Assembly (NCBI GenBank): GCA_013150955.1
Contig: JAADJD010000030.1
Span: 779-41,732 of the forward strand
DNA: 40,954 nt
Direction: 5' to 3'
Origin: Calditrichota bacterium
Lineage (GTDB): Bacteria > Calditrichota > Calditrichia > RBG-13-44-9 > J042
Shown here: piece by piece, positions 1 to 8,386 of the stretch
How positions within the stretch are numbered: the first letter of the stretch is position 1
Layout: each line of letters opens with the position of its first letter
Notes under the pieces: generated by a model
What the model saw: only the letters and a program-made list of their open reading frames with translations
What the model was told of the DNA's origin: nothing
The model's database searches: none
Program-made: the position numbers and the translations under genes

Positions 1-32
1 CGCCTGCGCATGAGCTCGCTACCGCTCGCACC

Positions 33-89
33 GACTCTGGAGAGTCGGGCTACAATTCACACCACGGACTCTGGAGAGTCGGGCTACAA
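33..89. repeat. Two direct copies of a short palindromic repeat
   Basis: A 23-nt unit beginning GACTCTGGAGAGTCGGGC occurs at 33-55 and again at 67-89, a 34-nt period. Each unit begins with a 14-nt imperfect inverted repeat (GACTCT, GG, AGAGTC) that could form a short hairpin. The pair lies a few bases beyond the stop codon of the minus-strand TPR gene, so it would be in that gene's 3' untranslated region. It resembles REP-type sequences. There is no T tract, so a simple intrinsic terminator is less likely. Confidence 0.7.
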
Positions 90-94
90 GAAGC

Positions 95-2080
95 TCAATC
101 TTTTGATGGTGACCTCGGTTTCACCTGTTTCAGCAACTCCGCCTTCACTTCCTGAAAGACGCTCGTCCAGTCTCTTCGGGCGGGCTGGCGAAACAGGCGT
201 GCGGTTGGATACCAGGGACTGTCCTTGCGGTGCAGAAGCCAGCGCCAATCCGGCGAGAATGGCAGCAGGATCCACACCGGTTTGGCCAGGGCTCCGGCCA
301 GGTGCGCCACCGATGTGTCCACGCTGATCACCAGATCCAGCAGGGCAATGGCCGCCGCGGTATCCGCAAAGTCGTTTAAATGCGGCGACAGGTTGATGAT
401 TTCCCCATCAGGGAAGTGCCGGGTAAGCTCTTCTTCTGCCTGACCCTTCTGCAGGCTGAACCATTGAATTTCAGGAATGTCCAGGAGGGTTTGAAAATAT
501 TCCAGGGAGCAGGAGCGTTCGCTATCGCGCAGGTGGCGCGGATTACCCCGCCAGACGATTCCGACCTTCAGCCGATCGTTTCCTGGTGACATGTGTTTTC
601 GCATGTTTTCCAGCGCTTCCGCAGGTATGGACAAATACGGCACGTGGTTGGGGATGGTGTCCACGGTTGTCTGGAATACACGGGGTAAACTGAGCAGGGC
701 AATTTGTTCATCGAAAGGGGGCAGGGGATCTCCGGCGACCACCAGGGTGTCGATCTCTGGCAGACCCGCCAGCAGGCGCTTCAGGGATCGGGGACATTCC
801 AGAATGACCTGCCCCACGCGTTCTTTCACCATGGGAAGGTAACGGATAAATTGCAGGCAGTCCCCCAGACCCTGTTCGCAATAGATCAACAGCCGCCCAT
901 CGGGCAGGGGCCGCCCATCCCAGGTGGGTTGATCAAACGGACGCGGTTTCAACTTGCCCCGTTTCCAGCGCAGTTCGTAATCCTGCCAGCCTTCTTTATA
1001 GCGCCCCAGAAGCAACAGCAGTAAAGCCCGATTCCAGCGCAACTCGATGTGGTTGGGATCCACGGTCAGCCCGGCTTCCAGGCATTCCAGGGCGTCTTCC
1101 ACCCGTAACAGTTCCTGATACACATAAGCGGCATTTACGCGGGCGGCAAGCATATCGGGCTGGATTTCGATGGTCTTCAGAAAATGCGACAGACCTTCTT
1201 CCAGGTGTCCCAGATCGGTTAAGACTTTCCCCAGGTTATATTGGGCTTTGTAGTAGTTGGGTTTAATTTGTATCGCTTTGCGGTAATTGGCTGCGGCTTC
1301 TTCCAGTTTGCCCTGCATCCGCAGGGCGTTCCCCAGATTGAAATACGTTTCCACATGTCCAGGGTCGATCTGCAGAGAAATGTGGTAGCATCCCAGTGCC
1401 TCCTCAATCTTTCCCAAGGTAACCAGGGTACTCCCCATATTGTTATAGGCAGAGGCCATGTCGGGTTTTAATTCCGCCGCTTTTCGATAGGCCTTTAGCG
1501 CCTCCACCGGTTTTTCCAGCGTTGTGTAAGTGTTCCCGAGCTGCAGGTAAAATTCTGCAGTGGGAAATTGAGGATCCAGTCGGAGCACTTCCTGATAATA
1601 TTGCAATGCCCGCTCATAGTCCTTTAGATTGTAATAATTATTCCCCAGGTAAAAGGGAATGAGGGGCTGCTCGGGGCGCCGCTGGTGAGCAAAATTCAGC
1701 GCTTCGATGGATTCCCGGTATTTTCCCAGATCGAAAAGCAGAATACCCAGGTTTATCCAGGCCTCGATCGTTCCGGGATCTAATTTGCATGCCGTCCGAA
1801 AGCAAATGATCGCCTTTTCGGGCTGGCCCATGGCGTTGAGAACGTTGCCCAGCGTTAAATAGATTCCTGCATTCTGCTGGATTTGCACTGCCTGTTGTAG
1901 CAGGCGCAGGGCCTCTGCAAATTGATTTTGCCGGTATCGTAACAATCCCAGCAGGTGCAACGCCTGAACGTGATTGGCCTGCTGCTGAAGAATTTGCTGG
2001 CATACTTTGGATGCCTGATCGTACATGCCCATCTGGTGTAATTCAATGGCGGTAGAGAGCAATTCGGACGTCGAGGCCAT
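95..2080 (-). CDS. TPR repeat protein with C-terminal GT9-like glycosyltransferase domain
   Basis: This 661-residue protein has two parts. Residues 1 to about 380 are a run of roughly eleven 34-residue tetratricopeptide repeats with the usual spaced G, Y, A and P residues (for example LKPDMASAYNNMGSTL near 204-219). Residues about 395-650 look like the heptosyltransferase/GT9-type fold, with EQGLGD at 402-407, KVGIVWRGNP at 505-514 and SVDTSVAHLAGAL at 586-598. Proteins of this architecture are common in bacteria and are usually taken to be glycosyltransferases or glycan-related scaffolds, but the substrate cannot be read here. No signal peptide or membrane segment is visible, so it is probably cytoplasmic. 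A strong ribosome binding site (AAAGGAGA) precedes the ATG. The gene diverges from murA across a 309-bp gap. Confidence 0.85.
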   Translation of the reverse strand: MASTSELLSTAIELHQMGMYDQASKVCQQILQQQANHVQALHLLGLLRYRQNQFAEALRLLQQAVQIQQNAGIYLTLGNVLNAMGQPEKAIICFRTACKLDPGTIEAWINLGILLFDLGKYRESIEALNFAHQRRPEQPLIPFYLGNNYYNLKDYERALQYYQEVLRLDPQFPTAEFYLQLGNTYTTLEKPVEALKAYRKAAELKPDMASAYNNMGSTLVTLGKIEEALGCYHISLQIDPGHVETYFNLGNALRMQGKLEEAAANYRKAIQIKPNYYKAQYNLGKVLTDLGHLEEGLSHFLKTIEIQPDMLAARVNAAYVYQELLRVEDALECLEAGLTVDPNHIELRWNRALLLLLLGRYKEGWQDYELRWKRGKLKPRPFDQPTWDGRPLPDGRLLIYCEQGLGDCLQFIRYLPMVKERVGQVILECPRSLKRLLAGLPEIDTLVVAGDPLPPFDEQIALLSLPRVFQTTVDTIPNHVPYLSIPAEALENMRKHMSPGNDRLKVGIVWRGNPRHLRDSERSCSLEYFQTLLDIPEIQWFSLQKGQAEEELTRHFPDGEIINLSPHLNDFADTAAAIALLDLVISVDTSVAHLAGALAKPVWILLPFSPDWRWLLHRKDSPWYPTARLFRQPARRDWTSVFQEVKAELLKQVKPRSPSKD

Positions 2081-2389
2081 TGGTGTTCTCCTTTAGCCGC
2101 TTAGGGTGACGGTTATGTTATCGGTCAGAAACGATGGGGTTTGAGGTGCGGATGGAAATCTTTCCGAAAATTGAGGAAAAATATGCGGAGTTCATCGTTG
2201 AATGGTAAATCCGGGACAGATATGTTCGGATTGCCGGTCAGCAAATCCGTGGGAGTGATCGGGGATGCTCCAACAAAAAATAAGTAAAAACAGAAAATTA
2301 AGAGATAACATTCTCATATCTTCCAGAGGGGAATTTTATTAAATTGTGAGGTCAGCATAAATTACGGCAGAAAGGGCTGGGGAGCCGGT
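2081..2389. other. Divergent intergenic region, no gene seen
   Basis: This 309-bp gap separates the divergent TPR gene and murA and must hold promoters for both. The murA-proximal half is AT-rich. I see no convincing -35/-10 pair, terminator or structured RNA. The GGGGAG ribosome binding site of murA is at the right edge. Confidence 0.5.
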
Positions 2390-3655
2390 ATGGATCAATT
2401 TATCATCGAAGGTGGTGTTCCTCTTCGCGGCACGGTTCGGATAAGTGGTTCGAAGAATGCGGCATTGCCCATTATGGCGGCCACGCTGCTGGCTCCGGGT
2501 GTGTATCGCATCCACAACGTGCCCCGATTGCGGGATGTTCGCACCATGGCCCATCTGCTACGCATTATTGGGGCCAAGGTAGAGTTTGAAGATCACACCC
2601 TGCAGATTGATACCTCTCGCGCGGATTTCCCGGAGGCGCCCTATGAGCTGGTGAAAACCATGCGGGCATCCATTTATGTGCTGGGCCCCCTGCTGGCCCG
2701 GATGAAACGGGCGCGGGTATCGCTGCCCGGTGGGTGTGCCTGGGGGCCACGTCCGGTAGATCTCCATTTGCGCGGCATGGAGAAACTGGGAGCGCATCTG
2801 GAGCTGGATCGGGGCTACATTGTGGCCCGTACCGATGGACTGAAGGGCGCCACGATCTACCTGGATGTCTCCTCGGTGGGCGCTACCGGTAACATCATGA
2901 TGGCGGCCACCCTGGCAAGGGGCACCACGATCATTGAAAATGCGGCGGAGGAACCGGAAATCGTGGATCTGGGACACTTCCTGCAGCGGATGGGAGCGCG
3001 CATTCAGGGATTGGGCAGCAAAACCATCCGCATTGAGGGCGTGGAGGCATTGCATCCCACCGATTACACCATCATTCCCGATCGTATTGAGGCCGGCACG
3101 TTTCTGGTGGCCGGGCTGATCACCGGGGGGCAGGTAACACTTACCCATTGCCAGCCAGATCATTTGCAGGAGGTACTGGCCAAATTGCAGGAAGCGGGAG
3201 CACAGTTGCGTATCGACCGGGACACCATTTCGCTGACGGCTTCGGATCGCATCCGTCCCACCCATGTTACGACTGCCGTATATCCGGGCTATCCCACAGA
3301 CATGCAGGCGCAGTGGATTGCTTTAATGGCTCTGGCGGAGGGAAGCAGTGTGATCACCGATACGATTTATCCCGATCGGTTTACCCATGTGCCCGAGCTA
3401 CAGCGGTTGGGGGCGGATATAATTTTAAAAAACAATTCTGCCTTCGTGCGGGGCGTGAAAAAATTAAAAGGCGCCCCCGTGATGAGTACCGATCTGCGAG
3501 CCAGTGCGTCCCTGGTGCTGGCAGCGCTGGCAGCGGAAGGCCAGACGGAAGTCCTGCGGGTCTATCATATCGATCGCGGGTACGAGCGGATAGAGGAGAA
3601 ATTGCAACAACTGGGTGCCCGGATTCAGCGCATCGATGATGGGAAATTGTATTGA
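2390..3655 (+). CDS. murA: UDP-N-acetylglucosamine 1-carboxyvinyltransferase
   Basis: MurA transfers enolpyruvate from PEP to UDP-GlcNAc, the first committed step of peptidoglycan synthesis in the cytoplasm. The protein has 421 residues, the usual length. The N-terminal active-site pair Lys22-Asn23 sits in SGSKNAALPIMAA. The catalytic loop LPGGCAWGPRPVDLH carries Cys116, the residue alkylated by fosfomycin in sensitive enzymes. Further family blocks include GATGNIMMAA and the late YPGYPTDMQAQW and DLRASASLVLAAL segments. The ATG follows GGGGAG with 6 nt spacing. No other cell-wall gene is adjacent, so it appears to be transcribed alone. Identification is secure. Confidence 0.98.
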   Translation: MDQFIIEGGVPLRGTVRISGSKNAALPIMAATLLAPGVYRIHNVPRLRDVRTMAHLLRIIGAKVEFEDHTLQIDTSRADFPEAPYELVKTMRASIYVLGPLLARMKRARVSLPGGCAWGPRPVDLHLRGMEKLGAHLELDRGYIVARTDGLKGATIYLDVSSVGATGNIMMAATLARGTTIIENAAEEPEIVDLGHFLQRMGARIQGLGSKTIRIEGVEALHPTDYTIIPDRIEAGTFLVAGLITGGQVTLTHCQPDHLQEVLAKLQEAGAQLRIDRDTISLTASDRIRPTHVTTAVYPGYPTDMQAQWIALMALAEGSSVITDTIYPDRFTHVPELQRLGADIILKNNSAFVRGVKKLKGAPVMSTDLRASASLVLAALAAEGQTEVLRVYHIDRGYERIEEKLQQLGARIQRIDDGKLY

Positions 3656-3795
3656 TCTGTTTCCCTTCAGCATCCTGTATCGATGTTTGGGACTGTGAGA
3701 AGGCATTCTAAACCGTGAATGCTTCCCGGCCAGGGGTGGTAACTTACTTGAGCACGGTGGTATTGTCCCGGATCCGTGGGCACCTGTTTTCCGGG

Positions 3796-3894
3796 CTAAA
3801 ATATCCATTGGACCAGTTTTACCACACCCCAGACAATAGCCAGGCAAAGGGAGCAAACCAGCAATATGCGTAAAACCAGTGGGATCCTTTCCAT
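3796..3894 (-). CDS. Possible 32-residue single-pass membrane peptide
   Basis: In the 430-bp gap between murA and sodC the minus strand carries a very strong Shine-Dalgarno (AAAGGAGGA). It is followed 7-8 nt later by an ATG and 32 codons ending in TAG. The product is almost entirely hydrophobic (for example LRILLVCSLCLAIVWGVVK, then LVQWIF), with a short charged start (MERIP). It would form one transmembrane helix. I do not recognise a family. The good ribosome binding site and the membrane-like composition are the only support. The rest of the gap (3656-3795 and 3895-4085) shows nothing clear except the sodC ribosome binding site. Confidence 0.4.
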   Translation of the reverse strand: MERIPLVLRILLVCSLCLAIVWGVVKLVQWIF

Positions 3895-4085
3895 TCACAT
3901 TTCCTCCTTTTTGCAAAAAAATAATTTTCACAGAGCAATAATCCAAATCGTTGTTCCGGGAAACCAGAATGTGTTCGGCGTGTCTGGTTGGAAGCCCGCT
4001 TATTTTCCCCATGGGTTGAATATGAAGGCCGGCTTGCCTAAATTCTTTATCACATTGAAATCACTAAAATTGCAAGGAGGTCATC

Positions 4086-4634
4086 ATGAAGACGGTTCGA
4101 TATACAGGCTGGTTGCTGGCCCTGCTGCTGGTCGTTCTGGGTTGTGCCCGAGAGGAAGTCGCCGAACAGAAGGAAGCTCCCCGGATTACTCGAGCCATCG
4201 CGGTACTGCACCCCACTGAGGGCAGTCAGGTGAGCGGTGTGGTCACCTTCACGCGGGTGGAAAATGGCGTTCAGGTGGTAGCCGATGTGAAGGGGCTGTC
4301 TCCGGGCAAACATGGCTTTCACATTCATGAATTTGGGGATTGCAGCGATTTGCAGGCCAAATCGGCGGGTGGGCATTTTAATCCCACCAACATGCCCCAT
4401 GGCGCGCCGGATGCGGAGCAGCATCACATCGGGGATCTGGGCAATCTGGTTGCCGATGAAAATGGGGAGGCTCACCTGGAACGGGTGTATTCATTTTTGA
4501 CCCTGGAAGGCCCCAATTCCATCATCGGACGGGCGGTTATTGTGCACCACGGCGAGGATGATTTCACCACCCAGCCAACGGGTGGAGCCGGTGCCCGTGC
4601 CGCCTGTGGCGTCATCGGCATTGCCAAACCGTAG
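4086..4634 (+). CDS. sodC: Cu/Zn superoxide dismutase, lipoprotein
   Basis: This enzyme dismutates superoxide in the periplasm or on a membrane face using copper, with zinc as structural metal. The 182-residue precursor has a lipoprotein signal peptide ending in VVLGC, with lipobox Cys20. Copper ligands are visible in GFHIHEFGDC (His79, His81). GGHFNP and the HGAPD/HHIGDLGN region supply the shared and zinc ligands, and AVIVHHGEDD holds the last copper histidine. Cys86 and the Cys of RAACGVIG form the usual disulfide. The ATG follows AAGGAGG. A hairpin lies just after the stop codon, so the gene is probably monocistronic. Confidence 0.96.
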   Translation: MKTVRYTGWLLALLLVVLGCAREEVAEQKEAPRITRAIAVLHPTEGSQVSGVVTFTRVENGVQVVADVKGLSPGKHGFHIHEFGDCSDLQAKSAGGHFNPTNMPHGAPDAEQHHIGDLGNLVADENGEAHLERVYSFLTLEGPNSIIGRAVIVHHGEDDFTTQPTGGAGARAACGVIGIAKP

Positions 4635-4644
4635 CAACGCATGG

Positions 4645-4666
4645 AGAGGGGCCAATGGGCCCCTCT
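4645..4666 (+). terminator. Hairpin after sodC
   Basis: A perfect 9-bp stem (AGAGGGGCC with GGCCCCTCT) closes a 4-nt loop 11 nt past the sodC stop codon. The following bases (TCGGGTTT) are only weakly T-rich, so termination may be inefficient or factor-assisted. Confidence 0.55.
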
Positions 4667-4779
4667 TCGGGTTTAAGGGGGACGAACTTTTTGTCCCCTG
4701 TATCATTTAACAATTGGATTTGGCGAGCGTGAGGTAAATTTTCCTAAACGCATTCCTTAAAAAGACGAAGGGAGGTATC

Positions 4780-5988
4780 ATGGTTGATGATACCCGCAAT
4801 CCGTCGGAATTCCCGGAAGAAGTGGACTTAATGCAGGAGTTGCCCCGTCTGCGCAAGCCCATGGCCGGCGATGTGGCCCTGAGTGAGGTGCTGGATCAGA
4901 TGGTGCGGGAAGGAGAACTGTATCGACGGCTGGATGGGGGAATGGTTGAATGCTACGCCTGTGGTCACCGGTGCCGGATTAAACCCGGTGCACGGGGCAT
5001 TTGCCAGGTTCGTTTCAACCTGAAGGGGCACCTGTTTGTGCCCTGGGGATATGTGGCTGCCCTGCAAAGCGATCCCACGGAAAAGAAGCCGTTCTTTCAT
5101 GTGTATCCCGGTTCGGACACGCTAACGTTTGGGATGCTGGGATGCGATCTGCACTGTTCCTATTGCCAGAATTGGGACATTTCGCAGGCCCTGCGGGATG
5201 CCAATGCCGGCCGATCTCCTGTGGAAATTTCCCCCGAGAAAATGATCGAGCTTGCGCTCAAGTATGGTGCCAGAAACGTGGCCAGTTCGTACAACGAACC
5301 GTTGATCACCTCGGAGTGGGCGGTGGCCATTTTCCGGGAAGCCAAAAAGCATCAACTGACCTGCCTGTACGTATCCAACGGGAACGCCACCCGAGAAGTG
5401 CTGGAATACATCCGACCCTACACCGACGGGTTTAAGGTGGATTTGAAGACCATGAATGATCGCAATTACCGCAAGCTGGGTGGTGTTCTGGAGAATGTGT
5501 TGAACGGCATCCGCATGGCACACGAGATGGGCTTCTGGGTGGAGATCGTGACCCTGGTGGTGCCGGGATTTAATGATTCGGAAGCGGAATTACGGGAAGC
5601 GGCCCGCTTCATCCGATCGGTTTCTCCCGATATCCCCTGGCATGTGACCGCCTTCCATAAGGATTACAAAATGACGGAGCCAGATAATACCTCGGCGCGC
5701 CAGCTCATTCGTGCCGCTGAAATCGGAAAGGAGGAGGGATTGCATTACGTGTATGCCGGAAACTTGCCGGGACAGGTGGGGCCTTTTGAAAATACCTATT
5801 GCCCCGGATGTAACGAATTGCTCATTGAGCGATACGGGTACATCATTCTGGATTATCAAATTACCGAGGATGGCAAGTGTCCGCGTTGCGATACCCCGAT
5901 TGCCGGTCTCTGGCCAAAGTCCCGCGATGAAGTGCGCCTTATGCCAGCCGAGGGATTTTTTAATCGTCGCCCGCGAATTGTGCGCTGA
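4780..5988 (+). CDS. amrS: AmmeMemoRadiSam-system radical SAM protein (AmrS-like)
   Basis: This 402-residue radical SAM protein belongs to the group related to pyruvate-formate-lyase activases and known as AmrS. The radical SAM cluster motif is GCDLHCSYCQNW, with Cys122, Cys126 and Cys129 binding the 4Fe-4S cluster. Ahead of it is a cysteine-rich CYACGHRC segment (Cys58, 61, 65) with Cys75 nearby. The C-terminus has two further pairs, CPGC and CPRC, probably a zinc ribbon. A typical NEP (SSYNEPL) segment follows the cluster. In other genomes the gene often sits with an AMMECR1-domain gene and a MEMO gene; neither is adjacent here. The start follows GGGAGG. The biochemical role of the family is not settled. 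Confidence 0.9.
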   Translation: MVDDTRNPSEFPEEVDLMQELPRLRKPMAGDVALSEVLDQMVREGELYRRLDGGMVECYACGHRCRIKPGARGICQVRFNLKGHLFVPWGYVAALQSDPTEKKPFFHVYPGSDTLTFGMLGCDLHCSYCQNWDISQALRDANAGRSPVEISPEKMIELALKYGARNVASSYNEPLITSEWAVAIFREAKKHQLTCLYVSNGNATREVLEYIRPYTDGFKVDLKTMNDRNYRKLGGVLENVLNGIRMAHEMGFWVEIVTLVVPGFNDSEAELREAARFIRSVSPDIPWHVTAFHKDYKMTEPDNTSARQLIRAAEIGKEEGLHYVYAGNLPGQVGPFENTYCPGCNELLIERYGYIILDYQITEDGKCPRCDTPIAGLWPKSRDEVRLMPAEGFFNRRPRIVR

Positions 5989-6030
5989 TTGGATTGTGGG
6001 GTGACGGGGGCAGTCGAGAAGGCAATGGAC

Positions 6031-7350
6031 CTACCGGGCCAGATAGCGCGGTAGCCAGAGGGCCAGCTGTGGCCAGAAGATCACCGCCGCCAGAACAATC
6101 AACTGAATGATGATGAACGGAATGATGCCGCGATAAATGTGTCCGGTGCGGATGGCGGGTGGTGCCACGCCTTTCAAATAGAACAACGAAAATCCGAACG
6201 GTGGTGTCAAAAACGACGTTTGCAGATTCATCCCCAGTAAGATGCCCAGCCACAACAAATCCACGCCCATTTTCTGAAAAATAGGCGCCACCACCGGCAC
6301 GATGATGAAGGTGATTTCGATGAAATCGATGAAAAAGCCGGCAATGAAGACGATGACCATGACCATTGCCAGAAACGCATGCGGGCTGAGGTTGGATTCC
6401 AGGATCAGATCGGTCAGAATGCGATCGCCGTCCAGGCCACGAAATACCAGACCGAAAGCCGTGGCACCTACCAGGATGGTGAACACCATGGTGGTCAGGT
6501 GGGTGGTTTCCTGCATCACTGCCTTCAGGGTGGAGTAGGTGAGCCGTTTCTGGGCCAGGGTGAGAAGCGAGGCCCCGAAAGCCCCCACGGCAGCCGCTTC
6601 GGTGGGGGAGGCAATGCCGGCAAAAATGCTCCCCAGCACCGCGACCACCAGAAACAACGGCATGAGGAAGGAAACCAGAATGCGCCGCCACATCTTTTCC
6701 CGGCGGAAGGCGGCCCGTTCTTCGGCGGGCATGGCCGGGGCCAGTTCCGGCCGTAATATGCTGACCACCGTTACCCATCCAATGTACAGAATGACCAGGG
6801 CCAGTCCCGGTAGCACCGCGCCCATGAACATGTCTCCCACGGAAACATTCAGAATGCTCCCCAGCAAGACCAGCACAATGCTGGGCGGAATGATCTGCCC
6901 CAGTGTCCCCGAAGCGGCAATGGTTCCTGTGGCCAGTTCCGGGGAATACCCCCGCTTTAGCATCGTGGGCAGGCTGAGCAATCCCATGGTCACCACGGTG
7001 GCCCCCACAATACCCGTCGACGCCGCCAGCATGGCCCCCACAACCACCACCGAAATGGCCAGCCCACCCCGCAGCTTGCCAAACAAAAGCGCCATGGTTT
7101 CCAGCAGCTGTTCGGCCAGACCGGACTTTTCCAGCATCACCCCCATGTAAATAAAAAGGGGAACCGCAATCAGCACGTAGTTGGTCATGACCCCCCAGAT
7201 GCGCATGGGCAACAGGTGGAAGAAATCCAGCCCGAAGCCGATGATCCCGAAAACCAGCGATACACCCCCCAGGGTAAAGGCGACCGGAAAGCCCAGCATC
7301 AGCAAAGCAAACAGCGTCAGGAATAACAGAAAAGGTAACCACTCCTGCAT
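6031..7350 (-). CDS. dctM: TRAP transporter large permease subunit
   Basis: DctM is the 12-helix inner-membrane channel subunit of tripartite ATP-independent periplasmic transporters, which use sodium or proton gradients to import organic acids. The 439-residue protein begins MQEWLPFLLFLTLFALL and contains family segments such as GATVVTMGLLSLPTML, GTLGQIIPPSIVLVLLG and GIASPTEAAAVGAFGA. The frame stays open upstream, but that part overlaps dctQ out of frame and is not coding. The start at 7350 overlaps the dctQ stop as ATGA, a sign of translational coupling. No substrate-binding DctP gene is in the window, so the substrate is unknown. Confidence 0.93.
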   Translation of the reverse strand: MQEWLPFLLFLTLFALLMLGFPVAFTLGGVSLVFGIIGFGLDFFHLLPMRIWGVMTNYVLIAVPLFIYMGVMLEKSGLAEQLLETMALLFGKLRGGLAISVVVVGAMLAASTGIVGATVVTMGLLSLPTMLKRGYSPELATGTIAASGTLGQIIPPSIVLVLLGSILNVSVGDMFMGAVLPGLALVILYIGWVTVVSILRPELAPAMPAEERAAFRREKMWRRILVSFLMPLFLVVAVLGSIFAGIASPTEAAAVGAFGASLLTLAQKRLTYSTLKAVMQETTHLTTMVFTILVGATAFGLVFRGLDGDRILTDLILESNLSPHAFLAMVMVIVFIAGFFIDFIEITFIIVPVVAPIFQKMGVDLLWLGILLGMNLQTSFLTPPFGFSLFYLKGVAPPAIRTGHIYRGIIPFIIIQLIVLAAVIFWPQLALWLPRYLAR

Positions 7351-7868
7351 CAGCCGCTCCCTTTTTGCGCCTTGGTGGATTGAATGGTTTGCCAGGCCTG
7401 CCAGGCCATTACCAGACCCTGTAGAAACACCAGAAAGAAACCCAGGGGGATGAAGGCCTTCAGGATGTAGCGGGCGGGAAGACCACCGGGATCCGGAGAC
7501 GTTTCCCGCAGGCGGAAGGAGGCTTCCACAAAATTGTAAGAAGACCAGATCACCATCAGCGAAAAGGGGAGCAAAAACAGCAGAGTGCCAGCAAAATTGA
7601 TCCATGCCTGAGCAAGAGGAGAAAGCCGTGCGTAAATCACATCCACCCGCACATGCCGGTCATGCTTCAGGGCGTAGGCGGCCGCCAGTAAAAAAATGGT
7701 GGCAAAAATGTGCCATTCCAGTTCCTGAACGGCCACGCTGCTTTTTTTGAGCAGGTAGCGGGTGAACACATCGTAACACACCACCAGAACCAGTGCCGTG
7801 GTGAGCCAGCTTACGCCATGGCCAATCGCTTCGTTAATTCGATCGATCTTTTCCAGCAGTCGCTTCAT
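7350..7868 (-). CDS. dctQ: TRAP transporter small permease subunit
   Basis: This 172-residue protein has four hydrophobic helices and the DctQ hallmarks: an early VCYDVFTRYLL segment, VQELEWHIFATIFLLAAAYAL, and the charged HDRHVRVDVIY motif. DctQ forms the membrane domain together with DctM. The stop codon overlaps the dctM start. No clear ribosome binding site precedes the ATG at 7868. The upstream 500 bp is filled with repeats, so an intact promoter must lie close to the gene. Confidence 0.92.
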   Translation of the reverse strand: MKRLLEKIDRINEAIGHGVSWLTTALVLVVCYDVFTRYLLKKSSVAVQELEWHIFATIFLLAAAYALKHDRHVRVDVIYARLSPLAQAWINFAGTLLFLLPFSLMVIWSSYNFVEASFRLRETSPDPGGLPARYILKAFIPLGFFLVFLQGLVMAWQAWQTIQSTKAQKGSG

Positions 7869-8077
7869 ACCGTGTGCCCAATGATAAAATGCCTACTGAT
7901 TGAAGAAGTTAATGCCCGCTTAAGAGACCATGTCACGAAATCCGAATTTAAAATATAGCAAATCCGCAGCGATTTAGAAAGGGCAGGCTGAATTTGTTTC
8001 CGCGGATGGATGGCTTTAGAAACCCGTCCTGCACCGGTGTGGGCTGTGATCCGAATTCCACCCCAAATCGTTTATTC

Positions 8078-8127
8078 AGGATTTTGCGTTAGCCTGGGAA
8101 TTACACGAATGAAAACGAAAAAAAACA
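8078..8127 (-). repeat. Degenerate arm of the 170-bp palindromic repeat
   Basis: A single decayed arm resembling the outer part of the dispersed repeat (GATTTTGCGTTAGCCTG, then TTACACGAATGAA). It stands just before a complete copy at 8181-8349. No matching second half is visible on this side. The 7869-8077 stretch to its left shows nothing clear. Confidence 0.5.
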
Positions 8128-8180
8128 AAATCTATCTTGTTGTGCTAATTCGGGATAAGGTAAGTATTTCAAAAACCGTT

Positions 8181-8349
8181 AAACCCAGATTGTGCATTTG
8201 CCTACGAATTACACGAATTAACACAAATAAAACAAATAAGATACATTGGATTGTGTCTGTATGAAAATGTGTTCCCGGGTTTATTCGTGATTTTATAGAT
8301 ATTTTTTGGATTCATTCGCGTGATTCGCGGTCAAATGCATGATTTGGTT
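8181..8349 (-). repeat. Full copy of the 170-bp palindromic repeat (inverse orientation)
   Basis: It starts AAACCCAGATTGTGCA and ends ATGCATGATTTGGTT. Its arms carry CCTACGAATTACACGAATT and, on the other side, ATTCGCGTGATTCGCGGT, which are inverted relative to each other. When reverse-complemented it aligns along its whole length with the copies at 21612, 34054 and 40644, including the asymmetric centre (GGAACACATTTTCAT). It is followed at 8350-8367 by the last 18 nt of another copy (AGCTTAATTTGGGTTT), so this gap is a mosaic. Confidence 0.9.
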
Positions 8350-8386
8350 AAAGCTTAATTTGGGTTTGTTTATTTCTGCCTGCAGG

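Noticed and set aside
5960-7342. 460-codon open frame on the same strand as dctM in another frame
   Set aside because: It is rich in Gly, His and Arg from codon-frame shift of dctM, and DctM itself has clear family motifs throughout.
7351-7605. Upstream extension of DctM by 85 codons
   Set aside because: It runs through dctQ in another frame, has no membrane or family similarity, and the ATGA-coupled start at 7350 gives the normal DctM length.
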